NCBI RefSeq assembly: GCF_026210795.1
Contig: NC_089429.1
Span: 2,542,001-2,606,000, forward strand
DNA: 64,000 nucleotides
DNA from: Rhizophagus irregularis
Lineage: Eukaryota; Glomeromycota; Glomeromycetes; Glomerales; Glomeraceae
Direction of reading: 5' to 3'
Position 1 is the first letter of the stretch; every line of letters starts with the position of its first letter. The translations under genes were made by a program, and so were the position numbers. This document shows, piece by piece, positions 11,943 through 21,724 of this stretch. The notes beneath the pieces are model-generated. The model was not told the origin of the DNA, did not search any database, and worked only from the letters and a program-made list of their open reading frames with translations.

Positions 11943-12108
11943 AGTGGTGTAGGGCCAAGGAGATGTGTAGTGTATGGTCCCTATGTGACAGTTTACACAG
12001 GTGATAAATAACACGACGGCCAAACACATGATTTTGAGTGGGCCGAAATTCTATTCATCACCTGTTCTACACAATGTTACATACAGGTGATCGACCCTAC
12101 ACTACTGG
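11943..12108. repeat. hairpin (MITE-like) element, about 166 bp
   Basis: Outer arms AGTGGTGTAGGG (left) and CCCTACACTACTGG (right) are inverted copies. Inner arms ACAGGTGATAAATA and ATTCATCACCTGT near 11998 and 12052 are also inverted. Ends are not exact and no target duplication is clear. Confidence 0.55.
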
Positions 12109-12240
12109 TATTCGTCTTACCGTGTCATAACAGGTAACTAATATAACTAATCATATCATAAAAAAAAAAAAATATTTTCTTCTTGAATGATGATATTTGT
12201 AAAAGTATTTTAAGACTCAATAATTAAAGAAGAAAATTAC

Positions 12241-12351
12241 TAAATATCGCCTGGGCGATCATTAGGATGGCAGAATTAGAATATGAATGTAGCTCCGCCC
12301 AAAATTCCATCCTAATGCTGGTAAAGGTGATGATCTCCCAGGCGATGTTTA
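12241..12351. repeat. hairpin (MITE-like) element, 111 bp
   Basis: Left end TAAATATCGCCTGGGCGATC and right end GATCTCCCAGGCGATGTTTA are inverted copies. A second inverted pair, ATTAGGATGG and CCATCCTAAT, lies inside. Probably a non-autonomous DNA element. Confidence 0.65.
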
Positions 12352-12848
12352 TTAAAGAAATATAAAATAATACTGGCTTTAGGTTAGAAAATTGATCTGT
12401 AATATCCCATGTAGAAATTCAATTATCATCCCAGGTAAGTAATGTTAAATCTAGGATAAATGTTCAATAATCTTAGGTGATATAAAACTATTGTAGCAAT
12501 ATTAATAAGGTACTAAATAACTGATAAAATAAAGTAATATAGAGTATAAAAAACTTATTATTACTGGTAGTTGAAATGTAACATTAAAAAATAAGTATGT
12601 GACTAATAACTATATATTATCGTTATAATTAGTAGTAAAAAATTGAAAACAAATGTTTATTTCATTAATCAATTTTCACACTTAATTTAAGCCAATGTCT
12701 GACCCTTCTTAAAAAAAGGACAGAACATTAGCCAGATTTACAAAAATTAGGTAGGAACAAGCAGTCTCTATGCAATTTAGTGAAACTAAGTTATAGTATT
12801 GTGCAGGTAATATTACTAATCTTATGAAAAAAAGTATGATTACTCCAT
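12352..12848. other. non-coding, with an orphan copy of the F-box 3' flank
   Basis: The part 12728-12848 resembles the 3' flanks of copies 1 and 2 (AAAATTAGGTAGGAA, then AATTTAGTGAAACT, then AAAGTATGATTA) but no F-box-like gene adjoins it. It is probably the scar of a lost or displaced copy. Confidence 0.5.
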
Positions 12849-14400
12849 CCCCCTATAAAAAAATTGGATACGTTTTTTATGAAGTTTTTATATGATTTTT
12901 TTCCTTAGAAATAACGTATCATAATAGGATACGGAAAAATGCACAATTCTGTATCACTAAAAATATGGTTTGGATACGGAATTTGCATGGGATTCATATG
13001 GAATTTACATGATTTGATCACTGATTTTATCACAAAATTTATACGATTTAGTCACTGAATTTACTATTTGTATTACAGTTTACTATAATTGTATTTACAT
13101 AAATCTAATTTTACTTTATTAAATTAAATAAAAAATAAAAAATAAACAAAATACAAATACATTATGAAAATTCCCTCCTTATTAAAACCACCTATTGCAA
13201 CAAAAATATCTATAAGTTCAGGTTCATTTGGAGTCAAACAACCTAAAAAAAACAAAAAAAGAAACATAAGAACGTCTAACTTAATTGAAAACAAAAACCC
13301 ACCCTTCATATAGTATCTGCAATCGTCCAAGTCACCAAAGGTCAGCATTCCTACAAAAAAAGAAAGAGAACTCCAGAATGTCTGAACTACATAAAAGAAA
13401 AGAATTATGAAGCGTCTGATGAAAAAGAAACCAAAACAACAAAATAAATCCAAAACTGACCTACAAAAAAAGAAGACTCCGAAGCAACAAAACTGAAATA
13501 ACCTACAAAAAGAAAAGAATCTGAACCCAACTTACAAAAAAAAAAAGAAAATTTAAACTGACCTAAAAAAAGAAAAAAAATCCTGAACTACAAAAAGGAA
13601 AGGACTCCCAAACTGATCTACAAAAAAGAAAAAAGAAACTGAATCTTCTTACAAAAAAAAAATCTGCTGGCCTATGAAATAAAAAAAGGGATAAATAAAT
13701 AAAAAAGAAAGGGAAATAAAGAATAAATCAAAAAAAAATATTTTTTTAAAAAGAGGGGTAATGAAGTTAGGAAAGTTAAAAAAAATTTTTTTTTTAAAGG
13801 AGTACGTCAAAGTTAGAAAAATAAAAAATTTTTTATAAAGAGAAAATAGAAATAGAAAGGAGAAAATTTTTTTTGAAAGAAAAGAAGAGTGGGAATAAAA
13901 GAATAAAATCAAAAAAAAAATTTTAATATTTTTTTAAGGGAGTGATGAAAAAAATTTTTTTTTTTAAAGGAGTGACGAAAAAAAAAATTTTTTTTTTTAA
14001 AAGGGGGGGTGATGAGGAAAGAAGAAAAATTTAGAAAAAATAACAAAAATAAGACAAGAGAAAAGAGAAAGGAAAGGAAAGACAGAAAGGAAGATCGGAA
14101 GATCAAACTCATCAAAGTAAGGGTTTATATAAAAACAAAAAACGTATCATAACAAAACAATAAACAATCACGTGATCTTGTGTTATGATACGAGATTTTT
14201 GGCTTCTAAAAATATTAAGTTTAAAAACATTCCACATGATTAATTTTTTCCGTATACATTTCATATACATTAGTTTTTTTAAAAAATGTTCAAAAATGAA
14301 TTGCTTATTAAATATACGGAATTAGAAAACGGAATCTATAGAAACGTACATAAAATGTATACAAAACGTATCCTTTCCGTTATCATTTTTCTTTTAGGGG
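12849..14400. mobile_element. candidate 1.55-kb non-autonomous DNA element with CCCCTA ends
   Basis: Left end CCCCCTATAAAAAAATTGG then GGATACGTTTT; right end, inverted, CCCCTAAAAG then GGATACGTTTT. The right arm holds a roughly 10-bp extra segment, so the match is imperfect. Just inside both ends are further inverted ACGTATCATAA segments. The interior is low-complexity and contains a minus-strand array of micro-exon-like units (13195-13660) and A-rich tracts. The right boundary coincides with the point where coding-like sequence begins (14400). No transposase. Similar CCCTATAAAAAAA ends are seen on the fold-back at 29531. Confidence 0.4.
13195..13660 (-). other. second micro-exon-like array (opposite strand)
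   Basis: Read on the minus strand, units begin after TTTTTTTGTAG and run about 20-40 nt to the next GTCAG or GTAAGTT signal, repeating at 30-60-bp spacing. The plus strand shows this as a series of CCTACAAAAAAAG blocks. It is the same architecture as 7853-9410 but more compact and not obviously homologous in sequence. No open frame. Frames at 13649-14115 are homopolymer artefacts. Confidence 0.45.
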
Positions 14401-15806
14401 AAGAACTCTTTCTGATTCTGTCCAAAAATTTAGCGGAGAGAAAAATACGTTTTATGAAAGAGTTTATTAATAAACACTTAAAAATAATCACAAAAATGGA
14501 GTCAGCATACAATTTTACAGAATATAGGTATAGGTTTCTAAAGGAAAGTAGCAAGTCGTTTTGTGCTGGCTTCAAAGGTTCAAAGTTTTTAGTAGCAAAG
14601 ACGCAGAGAGACAATGAAATTAACAGAGTGGAAGAAACTTTTCTAGAGTCAATAAGGCAAGACATTACGCACAAAAAAATTAATATAAAAGATATAATAT
14701 TAATAAAGTGTGCCAGCACATCTTATGAAGTCTATAGAGAGGAAACAAAAAGGCTTTCAAGAGAAGTTTTGGACCTTCAACGTTGGCTGCGGGAGGCGCA
14801 GCAAGGACCCAGAAATATATATAAAAGGGTCAGGTTTGAGTTTGCGTATTTTGAACTAAAAAAATCATGAAAATCTTACCTTTTTTAGATAATTTTTGAT
14901 AATGCTAGTCAGAATTTTATTTCCCATTATAGTAATCGACTGACATTATCATAATTCCGGCTCTGAAAAAATGCGTACAGCTCATAGTAAAAAATTTTTT
15001 TCATCACCTGACCCCTATATATATATTTCTGGGTCCAGCGCAGCAGCGAAACAAAGAAATGTCACATGATGTGATTAAAAAGATTAAAGAGGCTGAGCAG
15101 AAGGAACGAATTATATTAGAGAAAATTACTTGAAGAACATATCAAGGAGAAAGAAATGATTAAAAAATAACGTTAATCAAAGTGCAAGAGACGGGAGTTG
15201 TGTAAAATGATGGGTTTGAAATTAGGTATGATTGATTTCAGTGCTAGCAGTGTAAATAAAGATAGACAAACGCAAGTTTTGTTCAAAGAAATACAAAAAG
15301 CTAATGCTGAGAAGGTGGTCACAGAGAAAGTTTCTAAGTCTTCAATGGTAATAGAGGGTGTAGATGAGGAAGAAGTAGTAGATGTGGTGAATAGGTATAG
15401 AAAGGGTGCGTTGCAGACTCGTTATCTAGAAAAAGGTTCGGTTACGAACGGTCACGTGACTACGGATGAAGTGCTCAATGTGACCAAGGATATCAGGAAG
15501 AAGGAAAAAGTTGGAGAAGTACCAGTTTCCGAAGAGGATTTGGAGCTGTACAATAAGGTGAATCAGGCTTGTTCATCGTGTTTACCTGGGATTAAAAAGG
15601 AAGAGATTTCAGGAGAAGAAATAATTGGTCATAAGCGATGTAGCAAGGAGGAATTGAGTAGGGGGATGGTTAGAAGTGATGAGACTGATAGGGAGAGTGG
15701 ATCAGAAAAAACTGCTGTAACAGTGGTGAAAAAAGAAAAATCTGCTCAAGGAGGGAAAGGTAAAAAAGGTGAGAAATCGAAGAAAAAGAATAAGAAAGAG
15801 GGGTAA
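14400..15806 (+). pseudogene. decayed gene, coiled-coil-rich, GC-richer than surroundings
   Basis: From 14400 the frame reads through AERKIRFMKEFINKHLK and LSREVLDLQRWLREAQQ to about 14803, where a DNA transposon (14804-15037) cuts it. Past the insertion the reading resumes in phase as RNKEMSHDVIKKIKEAEQKE, with one copy of the 8-bp duplication removed. It then breaks near 15130. A further open frame, 15198-15806, reads KMMGLKLGMIDFSASSV through to a Lys-rich tail. It may be the C-terminal part of the same protein or a second gene. Codon use is GC-richer than the F-box-like genes. The Met at 14286 belongs to the upstream element, so the true 5' end is missing. Helical and charged; function unknown. 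Confidence 0.55.
14804..15037. mobile_element. AGGACCC-family DNA transposon, copy 1 (234 bp)
   Basis: Terminal inverted repeats GGACCCAGAAATATATA and its complement at the right end, continuing to GGTCAGG. It is flanked by the 8-bp direct duplication GCGCAGCA at 14796-14803 and 15038-15045. The last roughly 65 bp are nearly identical to the end of the copy at 33573-34093 (shared GCGTACAGCTCATAGTAAAA). No coding capacity. An 8-bp duplication suits the hAT superfamily or other 8-bp groups. Confidence 0.88.
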
Positions 15807-16825
15807 TTTGGTTAGTGAAGTATCTACTGTTAGTGATGGTAAGTATTAGCATTGATTTTAATTAAAAATGTTAAATTAAAATTATAAATAGCTATGCTGT
15901 GGGTAATTGGTAGTTTGTTTAGTTTTATTTTTATTGTTTTTTTTGTTTGCTTGTTTTTATTTAGGGTAGATACTTTATTAGCAGATGCATGTCGTCTAAG
16001 TTATGACAAATTGCTTCGCAATAATTGTTATAATACTTAATAAAGTTGTTAAATAATAAAAAAAAAAAAAATTTCTTTAGGGTCCCAGTTACAACATGGT
16101 TCAATTTCATGTGATAATCAACATTGATCAACCAATAAATTGCAAATTGCCGATCTCACGTGATATAAGGAATTACGCGGACGAAAAAAAGAAAACTTTA
16201 TTTTTCATCAATTTACATTTAAAATAAATAAAAAATTTTACAGACTAACCACCAGTAAAAATAAAATGTGCCAATTCTCATTAACCATAGCATAATGAGA
16301 AATTATGAAAAATATAGAAGAGAAAATGATGCTATTTTAACAACTATAATATCATCATGATCCAATACGCCCATCCACATTTATGGATATTTAAATTACA
16401 TAACCTTATTATTATATAAATAACATAAAATATTCAGTTTAGCTTATAAAAACTTTAGTAAATAAATAATTAAATAATAATTAATGACTTACAAGTTCTA
16501 TGCAGTTATTTAATAGTGAAAATTTATATTTTAAGGGTTTAACTTTTTTGTTTTAAGGCAATAAATTTACTATAAAAAATATTTCCATTATTTTACTAAA
16601 AAAATTCTCTTATAAAGCCTCCTCTTTTATTTTCCGTAATTAACTAGAACAACTGGATGAGACAACTGAATCTGTTGCTCAAGCCACTAAAGTTTACGTA
16701 TTAATTAGTGAGGTATATGACATAACGGATTTAAATAGTATATATATATAGGATATGCAAAACGTTTGAGATTCTCATGCATAATAAGTTAAAGGTTTAG
16801 GGAATTTATATAACGGATGAATATC
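15807..16825. other. 3' side of the decayed gene, then gene-free
   Basis: A donor-like GATGGTAAGT at 15836 and a block after TTTAG near 15963-16040 (readable as DTLLADACRLSYDKLL) suggest one more lost exon. From 16050 to 16825 nothing recognisable apart from poly-A near 16060. Confidence 0.4.
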
Positions 16826-16995
16826 GGCCAATTTTTGGAATTCTAATCAATCAACCCAGGGTAGCAGGTGCGGCATATATTTAGTCGGTAATCTACATAT
16901 ATCTTTATACCAAAAAAGGAAAGGCCTAAACCGGTCTATGGGCAAAATGAGGTGTGTCAGGTGCGTTGATTGATTAGCCTTCCAAAAAATCGGCC
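16826..16995. repeat. hairpin (MITE-like) element, about 170 bp
   Basis: Left arm GGCCAATTTTTGGAA then CTAATCAATCAAC; right arm GTTGATTGATTAG then TTCCAAAAAATCGGCC. These are inverted copies of about 30 bp with small gaps. A frame on the minus strand through it is a by-product of the palindrome. Confidence 0.65.
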
Positions 16996-17129
16996 CATAT
17001 GTTATAATTTTTAAATAGTACATATAGGAACTGCAAAATGATCGACAGTGTAACATTAACGATTTATATCCACTGGAAAACTCAAATTTAGAGATATTTA
17101 CCTATAGATAACAATAATAAATGTTACAC

Positions 17130-17235
17130 TTAGACCCGACGGATCAGGTGACCTGACAGGTTGACCCGAAATATTTGGGTCGGGTCATCAAATTCATGAC
17201 TCGTGTCATCCAGGTACCCGACTCAACCCGTTGAC
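17130..17235. repeat. GACCCG-rich element remnant
   Basis: GACCCG, GGGTCGGGT and relatives recur about eight times, mixed in both orientations. The same motif fills the ends of the 781-bp element at 21890-22670, so this is likely an end fragment of that family. No flanking duplication found. Confidence 0.5.
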
Positions 17236-17692
17236 CCGACATACAATGTTTAAGAGAAAAAGAAAAACTCGCCTTAAAAAGACAAAAAAATGGTATGCAA
17301 CTTTTTTTTTTTTGATAGATGATTTAATTAAAAACGTTGTTAACCCTTTTTTTTTATAATAATTTGATTAAAAAAAAAACTTTTTTTTTTTTGCGAATTT
17401 CATAAAAACGTTGCTATTAGATAACTTCAAAGTTTCCCAAGCATAATATTCTTATTTATACTAATTAGTTTCTAAAAAAAAATTTGATTGATAAATAAAT
17501 GATAAATTCGAATATAATGATAAAGGTAGAAAGGCATAATTTTTGAGCTATATTTTATTGAATTCTAATGAAAAAGTATGATTAAGTTCATCCTGGATAT
17601 TACTGGTAAAACTCAAAATTTATTAGTCATAAAGTAACTAGAATAAGAAACCTTTATTTAGCATTATAAGTAATAATAAGTCACTGTATAGA
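17236..17692. other. 3' flank of F-box-like copy 2
   Basis: Poly-A and poly-T tracts, including ACGTTG segments like those at 7605-7850, then a stretch (17437-17585) shared with the 3' flank of copy 1. No gene. Confidence 0.5.
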
Positions 17693-19294
17693 TTAATACA
17701 TTTCATGTATAAATTTATGAGTTTCAATATCTAAATCATTATAATTTTGAACTATGATATTATGTAATCTAAATTCTTTAACTTCATCTTTTAAAGAATA
17801 TAAATCAACTTCAGTGTAGTAACTTTGTACGGTAAAACATTCTAATAAAGCTAAATATTCACTTCTTTTCTTTTTCATAATATATTCCTTTATATAAGAT
17901 AAAATATCTTCTTGCTCTTCTTTTTCGATATTATTAATTAATAATTTCTTAATAAAAGTATTTTGTAAATTTTTCAAAAAAGTTTTAAAATCATTTGGTT
18001 TAATTATAAGAATCAAATTTAAATATTCTAATTTAGAGGGAAGAATTTGCCCTAAATGTTGCAATACAATTGAACCAAGATTAACATTACAATTAGTATC
18101 GATAGTGAGATAATTAAGACTTAGTTCAACTTTTTCTATTAATTGGAATATTTTATAAATATTCTGATCTTCAAGTTCGCAAAAATTTAAGAATTTGATT
18201 TTCTTACTATAATATTTTATGATTAATTCCAATATCTTTTGTTCTTGTCTTAATAATTCCAATCCAAAATTTTCTAAGTAATCACCAGATTTTTGTAATA
18301 ATAATTGTAATGATTCAGTAAAAGATTCTGCCATAAATAAAGATTTTAATTTAAATGGATCAGTTAAATTAGTAATTTGTTGAAAAGAATCTAGAGAATA
18401 ACAATAAAGAATATGAATAGATTCTAAAACACTTAATTGTTTAAATATCTCATTTGAGACAACTATATTTTCAAAATTAATATGATAAAATATAATTGTT
18501 CTTAAAGTATTTGTAAAATTAGGATTCTTTGATGATAATAATGAATGATATAAAGGAAGGCTATTAAAATTCAATGAAATTTTTTTGAGATTTTGTTGTG
18601 AATCAATTATATTACATAATTTTTTTTCAAATTTTTGATAACAACGTGAAAATAAGAAATCAAGTGATGAAATCGAATTACAATTAGAACTTAAAAAATT
18701 TAAAAATGGGTTTATATCAGTTGCATTACATTTGTTGATTTTAAGATAAAGGTTCCTAACATTACAAATGAAATTTGAACTTCTTAAAACTAATTCAGAA
18801 ACGATAGCATCACGGTAAGAACCTTTATATGTAACATAAAGAGTATGTAAAGTTGCTTCATTTTCATCGAATATTTTGATCAATAACTTATGGATAAATT
18901 TTATAAAATCTAAATTTTGTGTAGTATTATTAATAAAAATAGTTGAAACCCACTTTTCTATAGAATTACTGATTTTACGAGTATCTAAGTGTTGAATAAA
19001 ACTGGAATAATTAAATAAAGTATTTGAAGGAAATAAATTATTACTAATTCCATATCCATTTAATTGTATTTTATCATCATCATTTAAATTATATAAGTAA
19101 ACTTCAATATAACGATAATTTTTGGGATTTTTCAATGAAAATGGATCTTCCCATAATAATGGAATTGCCAACCGACACCATAATCTATTAACTAGAATAC
19201 ATGAATATAATGTAGAAAAGTCATCTCGAAAATATCGCATAATTTCATTTGTTATTTCGGGTAAATCTCCCGAAAATATTTTCGTACATGCCAT
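17693..19294 (-). CDS. F-box-like protein, family copy 2 (533 aa)
   Basis: Intronless paralogue of copy 1, the closest to it in the window by sequence and orientation. It starts MACTKIFSGDLPEITN; the F-box-like segment ends RLWCRLAIPLLWEDPF. The leucine-rich body carries LSVLESIHILYCYSLDS, PFKLKSLF, LLQKSGDYLENFGLEL and SKLEYLNL, and the C-terminus has KEYIMKKKRSEYLALLECF. It is about 25 residues shorter than copy 1, from small indels spread through the repeats. No premature stop. Predicted ubiquitin-ligase adaptor by the N-terminal segment only. Confidence 0.88.
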   Translation of the reverse strand: MACTKIFSGDLPEITNEIMRYFRDDFSTLYSCILVNRLWCRLAIPLLWEDPFSLKNPKNYRYIEVYLYNLNDDDKIQLNGYGISNNLFPSNTLFNYSSFIQHLDTRKISNSIEKWVSTIFINNTTQNLDFIKFIHKLLIKIFDENEATLHTLYVTYKGSYRDAIVSELVLRSSNFICNVRNLYLKINKCNATDINPFLNFLSSNCNSISSLDFLFSRCYQKFEKKLCNIIDSQQNLKKISLNFNSLPLYHSLLSSKNPNFTNTLRTIIFYHINFENIVVSNEIFKQLSVLESIHILYCYSLDSFQQITNLTDPFKLKSLFMAESFTESLQLLLQKSGDYLENFGLELLRQEQKILELIIKYYSKKIKFLNFCELEDQNIYKIFQLIEKVELSLNYLTIDTNCNVNLGSIVLQHLGQILPSKLEYLNLILIIKPNDFKTFLKNLQNTFIKKLLINNIEKEEQEDILSYIKEYIMKKKRSEYLALLECFTVQSYYTEVDLYSLKDEVKEFRLHNIIVQNYNDLDIETHKFIHEMY

Positions 19295-19410
19295 AGTGTA
19301 AGAGAAAAAGAAGAGGGGGGGAGGGATTTACAATAATTTTTTAAATAATGCCAAAAGAGGTCAATTTATACTCACTTTCGGAGTTTTTGTTCCGATGATA
19401 TTGTTGCACA
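19295..19410 (-). promoter_or_regulatory. conserved upstream block of F-box-like copy 2
   Basis: On the minus strand: GTGCAACAATATC, ACTCCGAAAGTGA, AATTGACC and a pyrimidine-rich CCCTCCCCCC run just before the ATG. The same order is seen upstream of copies 3, 5 and 6. It is the likely core promoter and 5' UTR. Confidence 0.6.
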
Positions 19411-19495
19411 TCAATTTATGTTGATCATTTACTGCGTGTCTGGTATAGATTATCCCAATAAAGTATATGATTGCTACTTTAATTTTTTGAAGTAG

Positions 19496-19616
19496 TGACA
19501 AATGACCAGGACATTCAATACCTTGAATGACCTTTGAATGTCAGGCCAACTTCATCAGAATTAAAAATTATAATATCACGTGAGATATTTTATCACAAAA
19601 TTAGGGTCATTTGTCA
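19496..19616. repeat. short inverted-repeat element, 121 bp
   Basis: Perfect 12-bp ends TGACAAATGACC and GGTCATTTGTCA. Size and structure suit a MITE. No convincing target duplication. Confidence 0.5.
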
Positions 19617-19639
19617 TTTAACCTCGTACTTGCTAATTG

Positions 19640-20660
19640 CTATAAAGCTTTTTTTTTCTATAATATATTTCTATCTTTATATAAGGTAAACTATTCTTTT
19701 CTTGCATTTATTGCTTCCTATTATAAGAAGTATTTTGAGAAGGTCTTTTTTATAAGTCTTGTTAATCCTATATTACCTTAACACCTTCTCATTCTTTTTC
19801 TTAGAAATTGGGTCCATTTAACCATTTCTCGTCTTCCCATTTGATCATATCAATTTATCAACTTTACTATCATTTTCATTACCTTCTCAGACTTCACTCA
19901 TATGATATTATTTGTATTTTTCACACAATGTTCTTCCGTGATAGCTGTTTTTAATGGTTGCTGAAAGTTTTCTGATTCTCTTAATGTCTTTCTTAACATA
20001 TTTTTCAATATATTATTATTGGTCCAGATTTAACTTCTTTATCATGTAGCATAATTACTATTAACTTCATTATCTATTTCTTTTTGAACGTCAAAAGAAT
20101 ATTCCCACATTTTCTTTGCTTTGACGCTCTATAGTCTCAGTTTTGTCAATGTTTGATAACCCAAATCTACCATATAACGTCTTTTCTTATATTTATAATA
20201 ATGTTCTAATATCTTTTTTTTGTATTTTATATAATTTTTATTTGTTTTTCTATCTTCTAATTATGTTTTATTTTTATTTTTCTCCTTTTATATTACTGTA
20301 TCTCCTCTTCCTTAATTGATTATTGATATCTTGATTTGATTCTAAATTACACGTGACATGATTTTGATGATATCATTGATTTTTTATTTTACTTTTATTA
20401 TTGTCTCCAAAGGACATTTCTGTTTCTTCACGAATTATAGCTGCTATTTATTTATACTACCATTATTTGTTTTATATTTATCTAAATTGTAATTGTTATT
20501 AAATGTATTTCCTTGTCATAAAAAGTTCCAGTTGTCTGAATCTATTAATTGCTGTTCATTTCTCTTCTCTATTTGTATTCTTGTCTTTCAAAATATAAAG
20601 GTGTATTTGTTACTAAATTTATACTTTACAATTTGTTCAATCTATCTATTCTATCATCAA
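19640..20660 (-). pseudogene. heavily decayed coding-like stretch
   Basis: Read on the minus strand, short protein-like runs alternate between frames, for example KKMWEYSFDVQKEIDNEVN and RESENFQQPLKTAITEEHC, separated by stops. It is Lys/Asn-rich, which is partly AT bias, so this is a weak call. No family recognised. Confidence 0.3.
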
Positions 20661-20675
20661 CAAGTACCTCCTAAT

Positions 20676-20892
20676 TAGGGATGGCAATGGTTGTTCATGG
20701 TCGGTGACTGACCATTTGACCGACCATTTTGACCGATTATATTAATTAATCTGACCAGATAATTACTGCTTAAAATTTTATAAAAATAAGTTACAATAAA
20801 TGCACAGCCAAATGGTTGGTCAAATGGTCGGTCTGAAGTCTTTTGACCTACCGATATCGGATATCGGTCACGAACTCATGGTCTGATCCCTA
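20676..20892. mobile_element. hAT-like non-autonomous element, 217 bp
   Basis: Starts TAGGGATGGCA and ends inversely with TGATCCCTA. It is flanked by an exact 8-bp duplication, CTCCTAAT, at 20668-20675 and 20893-20900. Interior contains several GACCGACCATTTGACC-type segments in both orientations. The 8-bp duplication and TAGGG start fit hAT. No coding capacity. Confidence 0.85.
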
Positions 20893-20900
20893 CTCCTAAT

Positions 20901-21724
20901 CCTTTGTTATATACTTGTTCTATGATGATTCCAGATAAATCTTATGCAAACTTCGTCTATATCTCTTAATTCCATACAACAGTATATGTTAATACTACTA
21001 TACTCTTTGTTAACTCTTTTTATCTAGACCATTTGATTTCTATAGGTTCACGTTACTAAATTTCCTATGAAACTGCAATTATTTCTAATGCAGAATCAAC
21101 TAATTTTTTCATTATTTAGACAACTGCTTTTACATAATTGTATCATCCGTTCATCATGATACACCATAATATGTGATAAACTTGATAGTTTACTTTATAC
21201 TATTAAGGCTGCAAAAAATTTTTTCATTATATTTTATATTTAATATATAAAACCCCACCTTTATTTTTACAACAATAAAAATAAATAGAATAGAATAAAC
21301 TACAATAAAAAATAATAATATACATTTCAAGGCGAAATTGCGAAATACTAAAATAGTGAGAACTGTTGAAAAAAATTTTTTTTTTTTGTTAATAACACAC
21401 TATTTCTTCTTTTATTTGGATTGGAATACAATTTTCTAGAAACATCTAGAGAAAAACATACAAGATCAAAACAATATAAATGATATTTACAAATGAAAAA
21501 CTTAAGTAAAAATCAATGTAACATTAATTTCAAAAAAAATGCTGGGATATGAATTAGTTATCTATTATATTACAAATCAAACTATCATCAATAGTAAATT
21601 TAGCTAATTTTTATATGATACTACATATAGTTTTGCACTCCAGTGTCATATGTAAATACTTTCAGGTGTGGAATGTTTTACATAAAGTAGACTATTTAGT
21701 TGTGTTTAATTTTTCAAAACAATA
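20901..21724. other. gene-free
   Basis: AT-rich, with poly-T and poly-A tracts near 21380. No reading frame or repeat that I can support. Confidence 0.5.

Noticed and set aside
13649-14115. Two Phe/Ser-rich minus-strand frames
   Set aside because: Products of poly-A tracts within the CCCCTA element; no protein character.
14286-14399. First 38 codons of the frame 14286-14870
   Set aside because: They translate the end of the candidate CCCCTA element; coding character starts at 14400.
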